The translations under genes and the position numbers were made by a program. From NCBI RefSeq assembly GCF_018873765.1, contig NC_057925.1:49798010-49862009 (forward strand): DNA of 64,000 nt, read 5' to 3'. Positions 12,853 through 22,600 of the stretch are shown one piece after another. The notes beneath the pieces are model-generated. The model was not told the origin of the DNA. It saw only the letters and a program-made list of their open reading frames with translations, and ran no database searches. Source of the DNA: Telopea speciosissima. Taxonomy: Eukaryota > Streptophyta > Magnoliopsida > Proteales > Proteaceae. How positions within the stretch are numbered: position 1 is the stretch's first letter; every line of letters begins with the position of its first letter.

Positions 12853-13439
12853 GTCTTCATCAATGACATATAATACTTGTTAAGAAAAAAAAAGTGATTA
12901 ATGGTTTTTGGGCCCACCCATCTGACTTGCCAACCCCAGACAACTTTTGGGCTAGTTTGGGCTGACACTAGTTTATGGGTCCATGATGTCCAATTGAATT
13001 ATTTAAAAAAAAAAAAAAATTCCACATGATCTAAGACCACAAAACAACTTTGATGATTACTAAAAAAAAAAGTCACACAAAAGCACTTTCTTTACATCAC
13101 CTACTCCGTGGCAGTCACACTTCTTTTTTAATTGTTTATTGAAAGTCATTATAAAATGAAAAGATCATAGGAGAATACAAATTTGGATTCTCTAATGTAT
13201 ATATCAGAGTATCCTCTAGCTCAGCCCAGCCTGCTTAGATTGCCCTGCCTAGGATACATTTTCACCTTCTATCTATTAAGTATACTAAATTTAGTTGGAA
13301 ACCCTTTCACCCCCAATAAATAATATAGAGCCAAACAATTCAGAGTTGAGTCAAAGATTTTTAGCATTGACCTTTCAAACTACACACTATCTAACAGTGA
13401 AAATGGTTAAATCATTCCTAGATATTTTTGGTCTCAGAA

Positions 13440-13585
13440 TTGCTCTTTTGTGACGTAGTGGTCGTAGATTCAAGTTGAGAAACAGCCTCTCCATGAACCG
13501 ATGGTAAAGCTGCATACATTATGACCCTTCCTAGACCACAAAATGGTGGGAAACTCGTGCATTAGATACACCCTTTTTTATTGTT
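13440..13585 (+). mobile_element. 5'-truncated Au-like SINE
   Basis: Shares with the fuller copy at 14.42 kb the order: B-box-like GATTCAAGT, GAAACAGCCTCT, AAGCTGCATACATTATGACC, CTTCCTAGACC, CTCGTGCATTAGATACACCC and a final T run. The tRNA-like A-box end is poorly kept. Confidence 0.7.
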
Positions 13586-13719
13586 GATTTAAGAATTATC
13601 CAAACTCCAAAGGGGTATAGAATCAAAATGAAATGTTTGTTTATCACTTTTGCCTTGATGGCATATTTACCTATTCTGGCCATGTAGAGAGTTGTCAAAA
13701 TTGACCATTTTACATATAG

Positions 13720-13921
13720 ATCTTCTCCAATTTCCTAAAACTGTGCAGTGTGGTAGTTTGGGGTGGAGATGTCAACACGTGGCAACTCGGACATCCAACG
13801 GTGCCGAGCTCAAGAAAAAAAAGGAAAATCAATGAGCTCGGACCATTGGATGTTCGAGCTGCCACGAGTCAACATCTCCATCCCGAACTACCGCATTGCA
13901 CAATTTAGGGAATTGAAGAGA
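13720..13921. repeat. Long near-perfect foldback element
   Basis: Left arm from about 13720 (through GTGCAGTGTGGTAGTTTGGG and GGAGATGTCAACACGTGGCA) is mirrored by the right arm ending near 13921 (TGCCACGAGTCAACATCTCC, CGAACTACCGCATTGCAC). Arms reach about 85-95 bp with a short A-rich loop near 13815. A half copy of the same family lies at 50524-50576. Confidence 0.85.
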
Positions 13922-14423
13922 ATTATTTTCCTAGTTAACCCTTTGGATTGGCCACATGGCAAGTTTCATGTCTCATTTCAACTTTACATGTAATTATGTA
14001 TTTAATATTTTCTTGTATTTTTAGCTGTAAAATCACTCTATCAAAAAATTAAAAAAAAAAAAAAAAAAACAGAAAGAAGAAAGGAGGGGGGGGGTGTTGG
14101 GATTCTTAACTGTTTCTAATAACTTTGTATTACAGAACTAAATGCACTCTCAAATAGAGATGGTGGTGTGAAACATGTTTGAGCACCAATTAAGTTGCTA
14201 CATCGAAGATATTTAAGCCTATCTAGAAAAAGTGCCAGACTGGGTCATGACTCATGGAAGACATGTTTGAGCACCTTCCATTGTTACATGGATAACCACT
14301 CATAAATAAATTATTCCATAAGGCATATAAGACATTTTAGACATGCTTTGGTTGTCCTCTATGAAATTATTTAATTACATTTTCCTTTCTGAAACTAGGT
14401 TAAATTAAGTATGTATGTTTTAG

Positions 14424-14603
14424 AGGGCGGACCTCGACGTAATGGTAAGGTTACTCTATTATGATCTCGTGGTTGTGGGTTCGAGTAGGGAAACGAGTAG
14501 GGAAACAGTCTATCTAAGAAGTTGGGGTAAGGCTGCGTACGTAATGACCTTCCCTAGATCCCGTAATGACAGAAGCCTCGTGCATTGGATAGGCTCTTTT
14601 TAG
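14424..14603 (+). mobile_element. Au-like SINE (tRNA-derived)
   Basis: Starts with a tRNA-like head: A-box-like GTAATGGTAAGGTTACTC and B-box GGTTCGAGT, followed by GAAACAGTCTAT, GTAAGGCTGCGTACGTAATGA, CCTTCCCTAGATCCCG, GCCTCGTGCATTGGATAGG and a final T run. This is the order seen in plant Au SINEs. A 12-bp GAGTAGGGAAAC tandem repeat sits after the B-box. Clear target duplications were not found. Confidence 0.85.
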
Positions 14604-15355
14604 TACGTTATAAAAATGTAGGATCTGAAACTTATTCACAATTCAGAAAAAGACAATAAATAGAAAGAAGAAACAATCACACATAACCGCAATACAATGA
14701 TTTTCTTGGTTCAACAAGGTGCTTACGTCCACGAAGAGATGAGTGAGGTTTCCACTAATAATGGAGGAAGGGTTATAAGCTCTCTTCCTTACGCCTCTCT
14801 ATGTTTACAAAGAACTACAGTAACCCTAATAGTCCTCATTCGTAACAATTTATAGGAAAACAGAGAGATACGAATTTCCCGAATTACTCCCATGTAAATT
14901 CTAAAAAAATTTCCTCAGGGGTTGCCACCCCCGAACCCCGCATGGACCCCTAATTCACTGAGACTCCATTAACAAAGATATCACATAAGGTGGGTCGATT
15001 CCTCCAAGCCTCAAGCCCTAAGGTCTTGCCATGCAACGGAATACAAGACATCCCTCCCTCCAGCAATAAATAGGCTTGTTAGTCACTATGAAATGTCCAA
15101 ATATACTCTTTTTTGTTTTATGGTAACAAAATGTCCAAATATCCTTGAGCTTATAAAATATTGAGCTAAAATATGACTTCTCAGTGATATAAAAATCAGG
15201 GAATTAAAACTTGGTGTCTGGAATGGAATTGAGCTCTGTCGAACCCAATAGAAATCGGTTGATCCGGCCCAATCCAATCTTTGGTGGATCTTTGTGATAT
15301 GGGTTGGCATCAGTATCGATCAATCCAACTCTGCCCAAACGGGTGATGGCTGAGA

Positions 15356-15747
15356 ATTAAGGGTGCAAGTTTGGTCCTGACGGCCTGAGCCCACCCTGAG
15401 CCCGAACAGGGTCTGGGTTGAGATACCTTGACCTTGAGGTGGGTCAAAGTTGGAAATTTCCGACCCTGAGTCAGGGCTGAGTCTGGCCCGGTCAAACCCG
15501 ATCCTGTCTTCTTCTTCCCAACCTGACCAGCGCATGCATTTCCCATTCCCAGCTTGGCCAGCCCATGAATCTCCCTTCCCCCCCATAGTCAGGGCAAATC
15601 ATCAGCCTGGCTTGACCCTGAGGGTGGGTCAGGGTTGGATTTTTCTGATCCTAAGTCAGGGCCGGGTCGGGCTAGGCCCAGCTAAGGGGACTCAAGGTTG
15701 GGCTAGGGTTTTAAAGGCCTCGGCCCAACCGGACCCTTAGCAGCCCT
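15356..15747. mobile_element. MITE rich in GGGTCAGGG-like words, probable hAT type
   Basis: Flanked by GGCTGAGA (15348-15355) and AGCTGAGA (15748-15755), an 8-bp duplication with one change. The right end mirrors AGGGCTGCTAAGGGTCC. The interior is dense in repeated CCCTGAG, CCCGA and GGGTCAGGG words, which produce long chance open frames on both strands. Related words occur at 39.9-40.45 kb. Confidence 0.65.
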
Positions 15748-16038
15748 AGCTGAGATGTTTCAATGCGCTGAGCTCCGACTGGGCTTTTTGTATTAGCCAA
15801 AACCTGATCTGCATATCATCTTTGGGCTTGGCGGGCTATGATCCAAACACATGCTGCTTGACATCTCTTTTTATCCCCAGTTTTCTCTGTTTTGTGGCCA
15901 CTCTTTTGAACCTCTGTTTTCCCCCCCTTTGGGTAATGACTGTAGACCTCTTGTATCCTTTTTTTTTTCCGGTCAAGAGCAAAGAAAATTTATTAAAGCA
16001 GATCAGCTCAAGAGAAATAAAATTTTGGGAGAAAGAAC

Positions 16039-16213
16039 GCTAACCAGTGCTGTGTGGGCGTGTACTTGCGCCCAGACACAGCCTGGTATGAAAAGACCGC
16101 CGCACCTCTGGACCTTTTCACCTTTCCATCCTTCCAAGAGGGTGCGGTGGTCTTTTTTGCGTTGAGCTGTGTCTGAGCGCAGGTACATCCCCCCACACAC
16201 AGCATCGGTTAGG
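16039..16213. repeat. Foldback element with CAGACACA arms
   Basis: GCTAACCAGTGCTGTGTGGG and CTTGCGCCCAGACACAGC on the left are mirrored by GCTGTGTCTGAGCGCAGG and CACACACAGCATCGGTTAG on the right. A second inner palindrome pairs GACCGCCGCACC with GGTGCGGTGGTC. Confidence 0.75.
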
Positions 16214-16602
16214 GTTCCTTTTCCCTAAAAATTTATTAAACCAGATTAGCACAAGAGGAACTCCCACTGGTAGAAACAATTACGGGAAAACTAGTGATTG
16301 GAATAACCAAACCCGAGAGAAAGACAACCTTGGACGCCTTAGAAGTCAGAGAATGCCCAAACACTAAATTTGCCAGAAATAATAATACTGAGAAGCGTCC
16401 TTTGTCCAGCCCGTATCTTATTGACCAAATTTGGACCAAATTTGGTAACAATCCATTTCATTTTATAGTTTAAATTGGGCTTGATTTACCAAAAATAATA
16501 ATAAAAAGAAAACTAATTGGGCTTGGATTTGGGTATTGCTAACTTACATTTGCTCGATCTGAGGGTTCATCCCAAATCCCAACTATATTATTTTTGTGCG
16601 AG

Positions 16603-16985
16603 AGATCGTTGCTTGGTTGTGTAGCCCCGATATCAATGGGAGGGGGAACGAGGGTTGGGGGGAGCCTACGCACAAGCATCAACACAGATGATTCTTATGA
16701 TTTTAAGAGGGGATGAATGGTAATTTTGCTCACTCATGTGTTTGGGCATAGGAACCACGCGACCAAGCAACATTTTTTTTTAGGGAAAATATCTTGTTTT
16801 GCCACCCAACTATTTAATGGGCAAGAGATCTCCGCTTGGTCGTGTGGCCCCTGCACTAGCGCGGGGGGCCAATGAGAGCACACAAGGGCATCAACATGGA
16901 TGGGATTCTTAATTTCAAGAGGGGTTGAGTGGTAATTTTGTCGGTCCTATGTCTAAGCGCAGGAGCCACGTGACCAAACATCGTT
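16603..16985. repeat. Two related foldback elements side by side
   Basis: 16603-16765 has the arms GTTGCTTGGTTGTGTAGCCCC and CCACGCGACCAAGCAAC. 16826-16985 has GCTTGGTCGTGTGGCCCC and GGAGCCACGTGACCAAAC. The two share internal words such as AAGAGGGG and GGTAATTTTG, so they are copies of one family inserted close together. Confidence 0.7.
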
Positions 16986-17034
16986 CTTTTTTCCCTATTT
17001 AATTTAGGGCTGTATCACTGTATGTGAGTTGAAT

Positions 17035-17733
17035 TAGGGTTGTCAATTCTAGGCCTGCCCGACAGAACCGACTGAGCCCGCCTGACTAAAGCCCGGACCG
17101 GCCCGGCCTGTTTACTAAACGGCCCGACATGTTTATTAACTGGGCGATCCCGGTGTAGGGTCCTAGCCCGTTGGGCGCCCGACCGGACCTCCCAATTCTA
17201 GGCCTGACTTAGCCTGACCTGTTACAACCCGACCCTTTAACTTGTAAACTTTTCTATGGGCTTGGGCCTTGTTTGATTTATTGGCCCAAATCTGTTTAAC
17301 TTTCTGTTGGGGTGGGCCTGACGTATTTGGTAGATTTTTATGTTTTTTTTAGCTTAAATTTATATCATGGGACATGGGCCAGCACAGGTTGCACTATTTC
17401 AGCCTATTTCTAATGAATCGGTCATGTTTGAACAGTTGAGATATTCAATTTTAATGGGAAAAATAGAGAAAAGAGGTGGCAAGATGGTACACCTCTTTGT
17501 AAAATTAAAATATTCAATTTTAATGGGTTGCACCGATTAAAATCCGTTATATTTAAACAGGCCCATAGCCCGATTTTGCACTATTTAAGGCCCGGTTAAG
17601 GACTGATTATATTACCTGATTATAGCCTGAAGCCCGACCTAGCCCGAATGCTTAAACCGACGGTCACGAAGCAGGCTTTAAGCAACGTGAAGCCCGGCTA
17701 AGCCCGACCAAACCTGACTGGTTGACATCCCTA
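17035..17733. mobile_element. hAT-type element with perfect 8-bp target duplication
   Basis: AGTTGAAT stands directly before (17027-17034) and directly after (17734-17741) the element. Ends are TAGGGTTGTCAA and mirrored TTGACATCCCTA. The body (699 bp) is a mosaic of GCCCGAC / AGCCCGG words typical of this MITE group and has no coding capacity. A perfect duplication suggests a fairly recent insertion. Confidence 0.88.
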
Positions 17734-17907
17734 AGTTGAATACAAAGCGAATATCAATAGATCCGTGCTTATATCTATTTAATTAGTGGGAAAATAATTC
17801 CCAACCAGCCGATTGTGTGTGATTTTGCCCCACACCTTTTAACATCTATGACCCTTTAGGATTCTCTCTTTCCTAACCATGTGGATCCTCTTTTACCCAA
17901 GCCATTA

Positions 17908-18300
17908 CTATGCCATAGTTGGTGGGGCATCCATACAAGTAGTGGCATCAGCTAAACCAAGCTGGATGAACCACTGGGTGGTACAAGGCCAAATGATCGG
18001 GGACGCATCCGACAAGGCCGACCTAGCCAAGGAATCTACCAAAACATTGGAGGACCTTGGAACATACAAAAAAATGCAAGAGGAGAAGGGCAGTTGTAAT
18101 TGAGAAACATCCTTGCAGAGGTTGAGAATCTCGAAATCAAAGGAACTTGAGTTCAACTGACAGATAAGCGAAGAGCAGTTAGATTCAATAATAATCTCAG
18201 TAAGACCACTACTAATCGTATGGAGAAGCCCTGTCCACACCGTCAAAGACTCAGCCACCAACGACGACCCACACTGAATACCACAGGAATAAGTAGAGAA
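17908..18300 (-). pseudogene. RNase H-like scrap of a LINE
   Basis: Minus-strand translation gives VAESLTVWTGLL, IIIESNCSSLI, and VPRSSNVLVDSLARSAL, the order seen in the RNase H-like domain (RVT_3) found at the C-terminus of many plant LINE polyproteins and in some host genes. The frame is open for 117 codons and continues upstream as CGIQCGSSLVAES. No reverse transcriptase is present next to it, so this is an isolated fragment. Confidence 0.7.
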
Positions 18301-18347
18301 AACCCTCTATCTTAAATCATATTTGATCGAGTAATTAATGGATATCC

Positions 18348-18376
18348 TTTTTTTTTTTTTTTTTTTTTTGGTAGAA
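18348..18376 (-). mobile_element. Minimal retro-insertion: poly(A) tail plus seven bases
   Basis: A 22-base T run followed by GGTAGAA is flanked by identical 12-bp copies of TAATGGATATCC (18336-18347 and 18377-18388). On the minus strand this reads TTCTACC plus poly(A), the expected trace of an extremely 5'-truncated LINE or SINE. Confidence 0.75.
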
Positions 18377-18968
18377 TAATGGATATCCTAATAAACATAA
18401 AATGAGTAAACAAATACAAATATTCGTGCCTGATGGTATTACATAATACTTAAAAATTAAATGTATGGGTAAACGGCCTTTTCATGAGGGTAGATGACCC
18501 TTTTTATAAACGTATGAATACCACTTTTATAAATTTTGTAGACAAGTAGTCCCCTACCTCTCCTACTCACATGTCAACTTTCAACTTTGTCCTTTACCCA
18601 AAATATAAAATAAAATTCAACTTTGTCAATTGATAAAATAGAATCTTAAAAAATATAAGAAATAGGAGAATACAAGTAATAATCAGAATATGTGCATAGA
18701 CATATTGGGGGAGTGGGTTGCATCCAATACAAGGGGATATTTTTTAATATATTGGGGAGGGGGGGGTGTTAAGAGTCTCACTAAGTTTGTAGTTGTCAAA
18801 GGGTGGAATAATAGATGCACGTAAATTGGGTTGAATAGGTTAATTGTTTTACAGATGGATTCTTAGGTGGATATATTGGGCTGAAAAAATGGTTTTGAGA
18901 AAGTTGTGCAACCACGTATTCCCGACAAATGTAGTTTCTCATGTGTTAAATAATTTTTTTTTGGGCTG

Positions 18969-19092
18969 ATGTTTTCTGTGTCGCAGCGTAGCTTGCACCC
19001 AGACACATAAGCCTGCCATTCAAGGGACAAGATGGTCATTTTGCTCACCCCCATGTGTCTGGGCGCAGCCTACGGCCCGGCACAGAAAACAT
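18969..19092. repeat. Foldback element, family B
   Basis: ATGTTTTCTGTGTCGCAGCG and CACCCAGACACA on the left are mirrored by TGTGTCTGGGCGCAGCC and GGCACAGAAAACAT on the right. Other members: 31718-31876, 56394-56516, 59228-59350. Confidence 0.85.
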
Positions 19093-19148
19093 TCTCCTTT
19101 TTTTGGTAAACTCATGTGTCAAATAATTGATAGTATCATTAATTCATG

Positions 19149-20818
19149 GGGTTTTTTATAATTATCACCCCAAAAACTTTCATATCTACTATTATCCCCC
19201 AAAAAAAAAACTTTCAAACAACTGCAACCCTCCCCTGTTGCATACTAATAACTAAGTGACCCTCACCGTTACAGACTCGTAACGGAAGGGGTTAGTAGTG
19301 ATACTGTGCCGTTGTCACGGAATTTGTAGGACAAAAATGCCCTTCGTCCAAAGTGAAAGTTTTTACAATTACCACCCCAAAAACTTTCATATCTACTATT
19401 ACCCCCCCCCCCCCAAAAAAAAACTTTCAAACAACTGCTACCCTCCCCTGTTGCATACTAATGATTAAGTGACCCCCACCGTTACAGACCCGTAACGGAG
19501 GGGGTTAGTAGTGACACTGTGCCGTTGTCATGGAATTTGTAAGACGAAAATGCCCTTCGTCCAAAGTGAAATAAAACAATCTTCCAAGGGTTATTTTTTT
19601 GTTTTCTTCGTCTCAACGACCTGCCCTCCATAGGAATTAGGATGTTTTACTACTATAGCTACTCTCTTTCACAGAAACTGCGTTCCTTGAAGGAGAACCA
19701 GAACCCTTTATTATCTCATCTTCTTCATCTTCTTGTCTCCCTATCCATATCCAACACTTCGCCACAGATACCTTTTCTTCTCTTGATTACCATTTTCGAA
19801 GCCAAATCTGTACAAAAAACCTTATCCCTCTTTCATTCTCAATCTCAGTGATGTGGTTATTGCCTTAGGTGAGAGAGAGTTTGGATTGAATCATATAGGT
19901 TCAGACGTTAATGGCTGAAAATGGTGAAGACAAACTCATCGCTGTGGCTAGCCACATTGCTAAGACTCTTGGCCGGACCGAGACCATGGCTGATGACATG
20001 CATTCTTCAGTTCTTCTCCTCCTTCGACGGCCGCTTCTCTAGAGAGAAGTTGTCTGAGAAGATCAACAGCGACGATCCTCGAAGTTATGCTGCCTTGGAG
20101 CAGACTTTGAAATCTCTTGATCGTCAGACCTCTCAATATGTCTCAGCTGACCAGCCCATTTGGTCTGTTTTCGCCGATGCCTCAGCCTTCCTCGACACCA
20201 TTGATGAATTACTCTCCACATCCAGGGATTGGAATTCCTTAGCTGGCGAGAAATCCATTGCTGCTTGTTTGGATTGTGTTGATGAACTTCTTCAGCGGGC
20301 GATGTATCGGCTGCGGATGAAGTTCTTCTTCCTCCGGTTCGCTGCAATAGGTGAAGTGAAGAGGAAGTGAAGGTATAACCCTTTGAAGATTGTTTTATTT
20401 CACTTTGGATGAAGGGCATTTTTGTCTTACAAATTTTATGACAACGGCACGGTATCACTACTAACCCACACCGTTATGGGTCTGTAACGGTGGGGGTCAC
20501 TTAGTCATTAGTATGCAATAGGGAAGGGTAGCAGTTGTTTGAAAGTTTTTTTTGGGAGGAGTAATAGTAGATATGAAAGTTTTTGAGGTGGTAATTTTAA
20601 AAAATTTCACTTTGGACGAAGGGCATTTTCGTCCTACAAATTCCGTGACAACGGCACAGTATCACTACTAACCCCTCCCGTTACAGGTCTATAACGGTGG
20701 GGGTCACTTAGTTATTAGTATGCAATAGGGGAGGGTAGCAGTTGTTTGAAATTTTTTTTTTGGGGGAGGGGATAATAATAGATATGAAAGTTTTTAGGGT
20801 GATAATTGTAAAAAACCC
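19149..20818. mobile_element. Pack-MULE carrying an EXO70B gene fragment
   Basis: The ends are long inverted repeats starting GGGTTTTTTATAATTATCACC on the left and mirrored GATAATTGTAAAAAACCC on the right. Each end holds two tandem copies of a unit of roughly 215 bp: left 19149-19358 and 19359-19590, right 20381-20597 and 20598-20818. Shared words include CTTTCATATCTACTATTA, CCGTTACAGAC and AATGCCCTTCGTCCAAAGTG. The flanks TAATTCATG and GAACTCATG fit a decayed 9-bp target duplication, the Mutator size. There is no transposase. The interior (about 19591-20380) is host gene sequence: an untranslated leader and the start of EXO70B. This is the definition of a Pack-MULE. Confidence 0.85.
19911..20370 (+). 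pseudogene. Captured 5' fragment of an EXO70B exocyst subunit gene
   Basis: EXO70B proteins are subunits of the exocyst, which tethers secretory vesicles to the plasma membrane. Here the ATG at 19911 opens MAENGEDKLIAVASHIAKTL, matching the N-terminus of plant EXO70B1. After MADD a four-base insertion (ATGC, 19998-20001) shifts the frame. The match continues in the new frame as ILQFFSSFDGRFSREKL, VSADQPIW, AFLDTIDELL and ELLQRAMYRL up to about 20313, then is lost; the frame stops at 20370. Only about 134 of some 600 residues are present. The leader (about 19591-19910, C/T-rich) probably came along. It lies wholly inside the Mutator-like element. It cannot encode a working subunit, but a transcript could resemble that of the parent gene. 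Confidence 0.88.
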
Positions 20819-20828
20819 TGAACTCATG

Positions 20829-22440
20829 ACAAAACTTTCATTCTATCAATCGGATGGGAAGAATCCCTTCGTCCATTGGTGATGTGATCATAGGAGGGGA
20901 CTTTTTGTCATATTAACAAACTCCCACCCTATATTGATCATATTGATCAACTCAAAAATAATATTTCTCTTGGTGATCGGATGGCCATACGCAAAGGATT
21001 CTTTCTTTACAATGGTTGTGGGAAAACTCAATCCTTATCTCATTACCAATCTTAAATTTTTTGCCTCATCATTCAGCAAAATACCTATTGGTATGGACAA
21101 CCATCTCCCGAAAATTAATAATAACTTGGTGATCTATTTCTCTCTCTCTCTTAAAAACAAGTCAATTTTTCTAGGGCTCAATCATCCATACAACAAAAGA
21201 TAAGGATGATAATTTTTTAGGGAAATTTACATCTACCACCTCTGTATTTTCAAACAATTATATCTACCATCTCTAGGATTTCATCTATTTCATAAACCTC
21301 TCCTGTATTTTTGAAAGATTCTTACAAACACACCCCTACCGTTAGCTGAGAATAGTTAAGTGATGATGTCATCACAAAAATATTTACTAAATACCCATAA
21401 TATCCTTAATGAAGGTGCTTTTACATTTTTACCCTTAATGAATATTGAAACACCATCGAGACAAAAGGGAAAGAAATTCCTGAAGAAGAAAGCTCGCCAT
21501 CGCCTTCCCCAACGCCATCCCCATCGCTGAAGATAGAGCTCGCCGTCGCCATCGCCAAACACGGAGGGCTTCTCCGATGATCTTTGCAAGCACGTTGTTC
21601 GTGTGAACTGCTCACTCTCACCACAAAATCTCTCCTTTGTTTGTTGTGAGTTTGAAGTGCTCACTCCCTTGAAGCGACATGGCTACTCTTCCTCAACTCT
21701 CCTGAAGTTGTGAAGCTACGTGGCTACCAATTGGGACTGAAGATAAGTTTTACCCCTTGATTTCAGTTGCGCTATTTGTTAAAATTAGAAACAGAAGAAA
21801 TAATCAAATCGCGCATCACCTTGGGCAGAGGAGGATTTCTAATAGCTTGAAAATTATATCTGGAATTAGGATTTCCACATAATCTACCGTCCTCACTTCA
21901 ACTTCACCCTCAACAAACCTCCGCACAAACTTCCTCGGCATCAATACAACCACTTGGTCAGTTGCAAGCCATTTATTCATTTGGGCAGACCTACTTCAGT
22001 CACGCTCTGCCATGGCAACAATTGTTTGGTTTGAGTGGTCAGCTGCCTCTTTCCCCGGGCAGGAGCAGGGTGGGATTGAGGACGGAAAAAAGCGGGTAGG
22101 TGGTTGATGAGAACCGACGGATGAATAGAAGGATAATTTGATCATTTAAAATTACCAAGGAAAGAGGAGAGATAAAAATTCAATTTTTGATGGAATCACA
22201 TACAAAATTTAAGGTAGAGGAATATCATTAATAAATAGGGAGAAAAGAACATTAACGGTGTTTTGCCTCGGCGTGTACTTGTCCCAATTTAAACAATTTG
22301 AATGTGCGATCGGTGCACAGCTTCACACTGACAGGAGCGAAATGACCGCCATACCCACTGCTTGAGCACCCTGTCCGGGTGGGTCCACGCACTGCCTATA
22401 TGAGGCTGCATGCCGGCCGCGGCAAGAGGATCCCGATCCC
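20829..22440. other. Intergenic, with a possible second Mutator-like end
   Basis: At 21218 the sequence TTTAGGGAAATTTACATCTACCACC has the look of a Mutator-like terminal repeat, and the following 400 bp include a C/G-rich exon-like stretch (21490-21640, repeated GCCATCGCC words). A matching right end was not found, so this stays a suspicion. 22265-22430 contains imperfect inverted repeats. No gene recognised. Confidence 0.4.
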
Positions 22441-22540
22441 AATTTAAATATAAGAGAGTGACACTATAGTAGCCCCACTTTCGAACAGTGACTTCACTCC
22501 AGTCACAACTACTGCATTGCCAAGTGCCCAAGACCACTAA

Positions 22541-22547
22541 TATATAT
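22541..22547 (+). promoter_or_regulatory. TATA box of P450 gene 1
   Basis: CTAATATATATCATAA lies 54-60 bp before the ATG, and is conserved at 51205-51211 in front of gene 2. Confidence 0.65.
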
Positions 22548-22600
22548 CATAAGTTCATAACACCATTGAAACAGAGCTGAGCTGAGACAATCAATCTTTA

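Noticed and set aside
15310..15740. Several overlapping open frames on both strands, 78-96 codons
   Set aside because: They come from CCCTGA/GGGTC-rich MITE DNA, which is poor in stop codons; there is no conserved protein.
20063..20458. A 131-codon minus-strand open frame over the EXO70B fragment
   Set aside because: It is antisense to the captured EXO70B sequence and runs into the terminal repeat.
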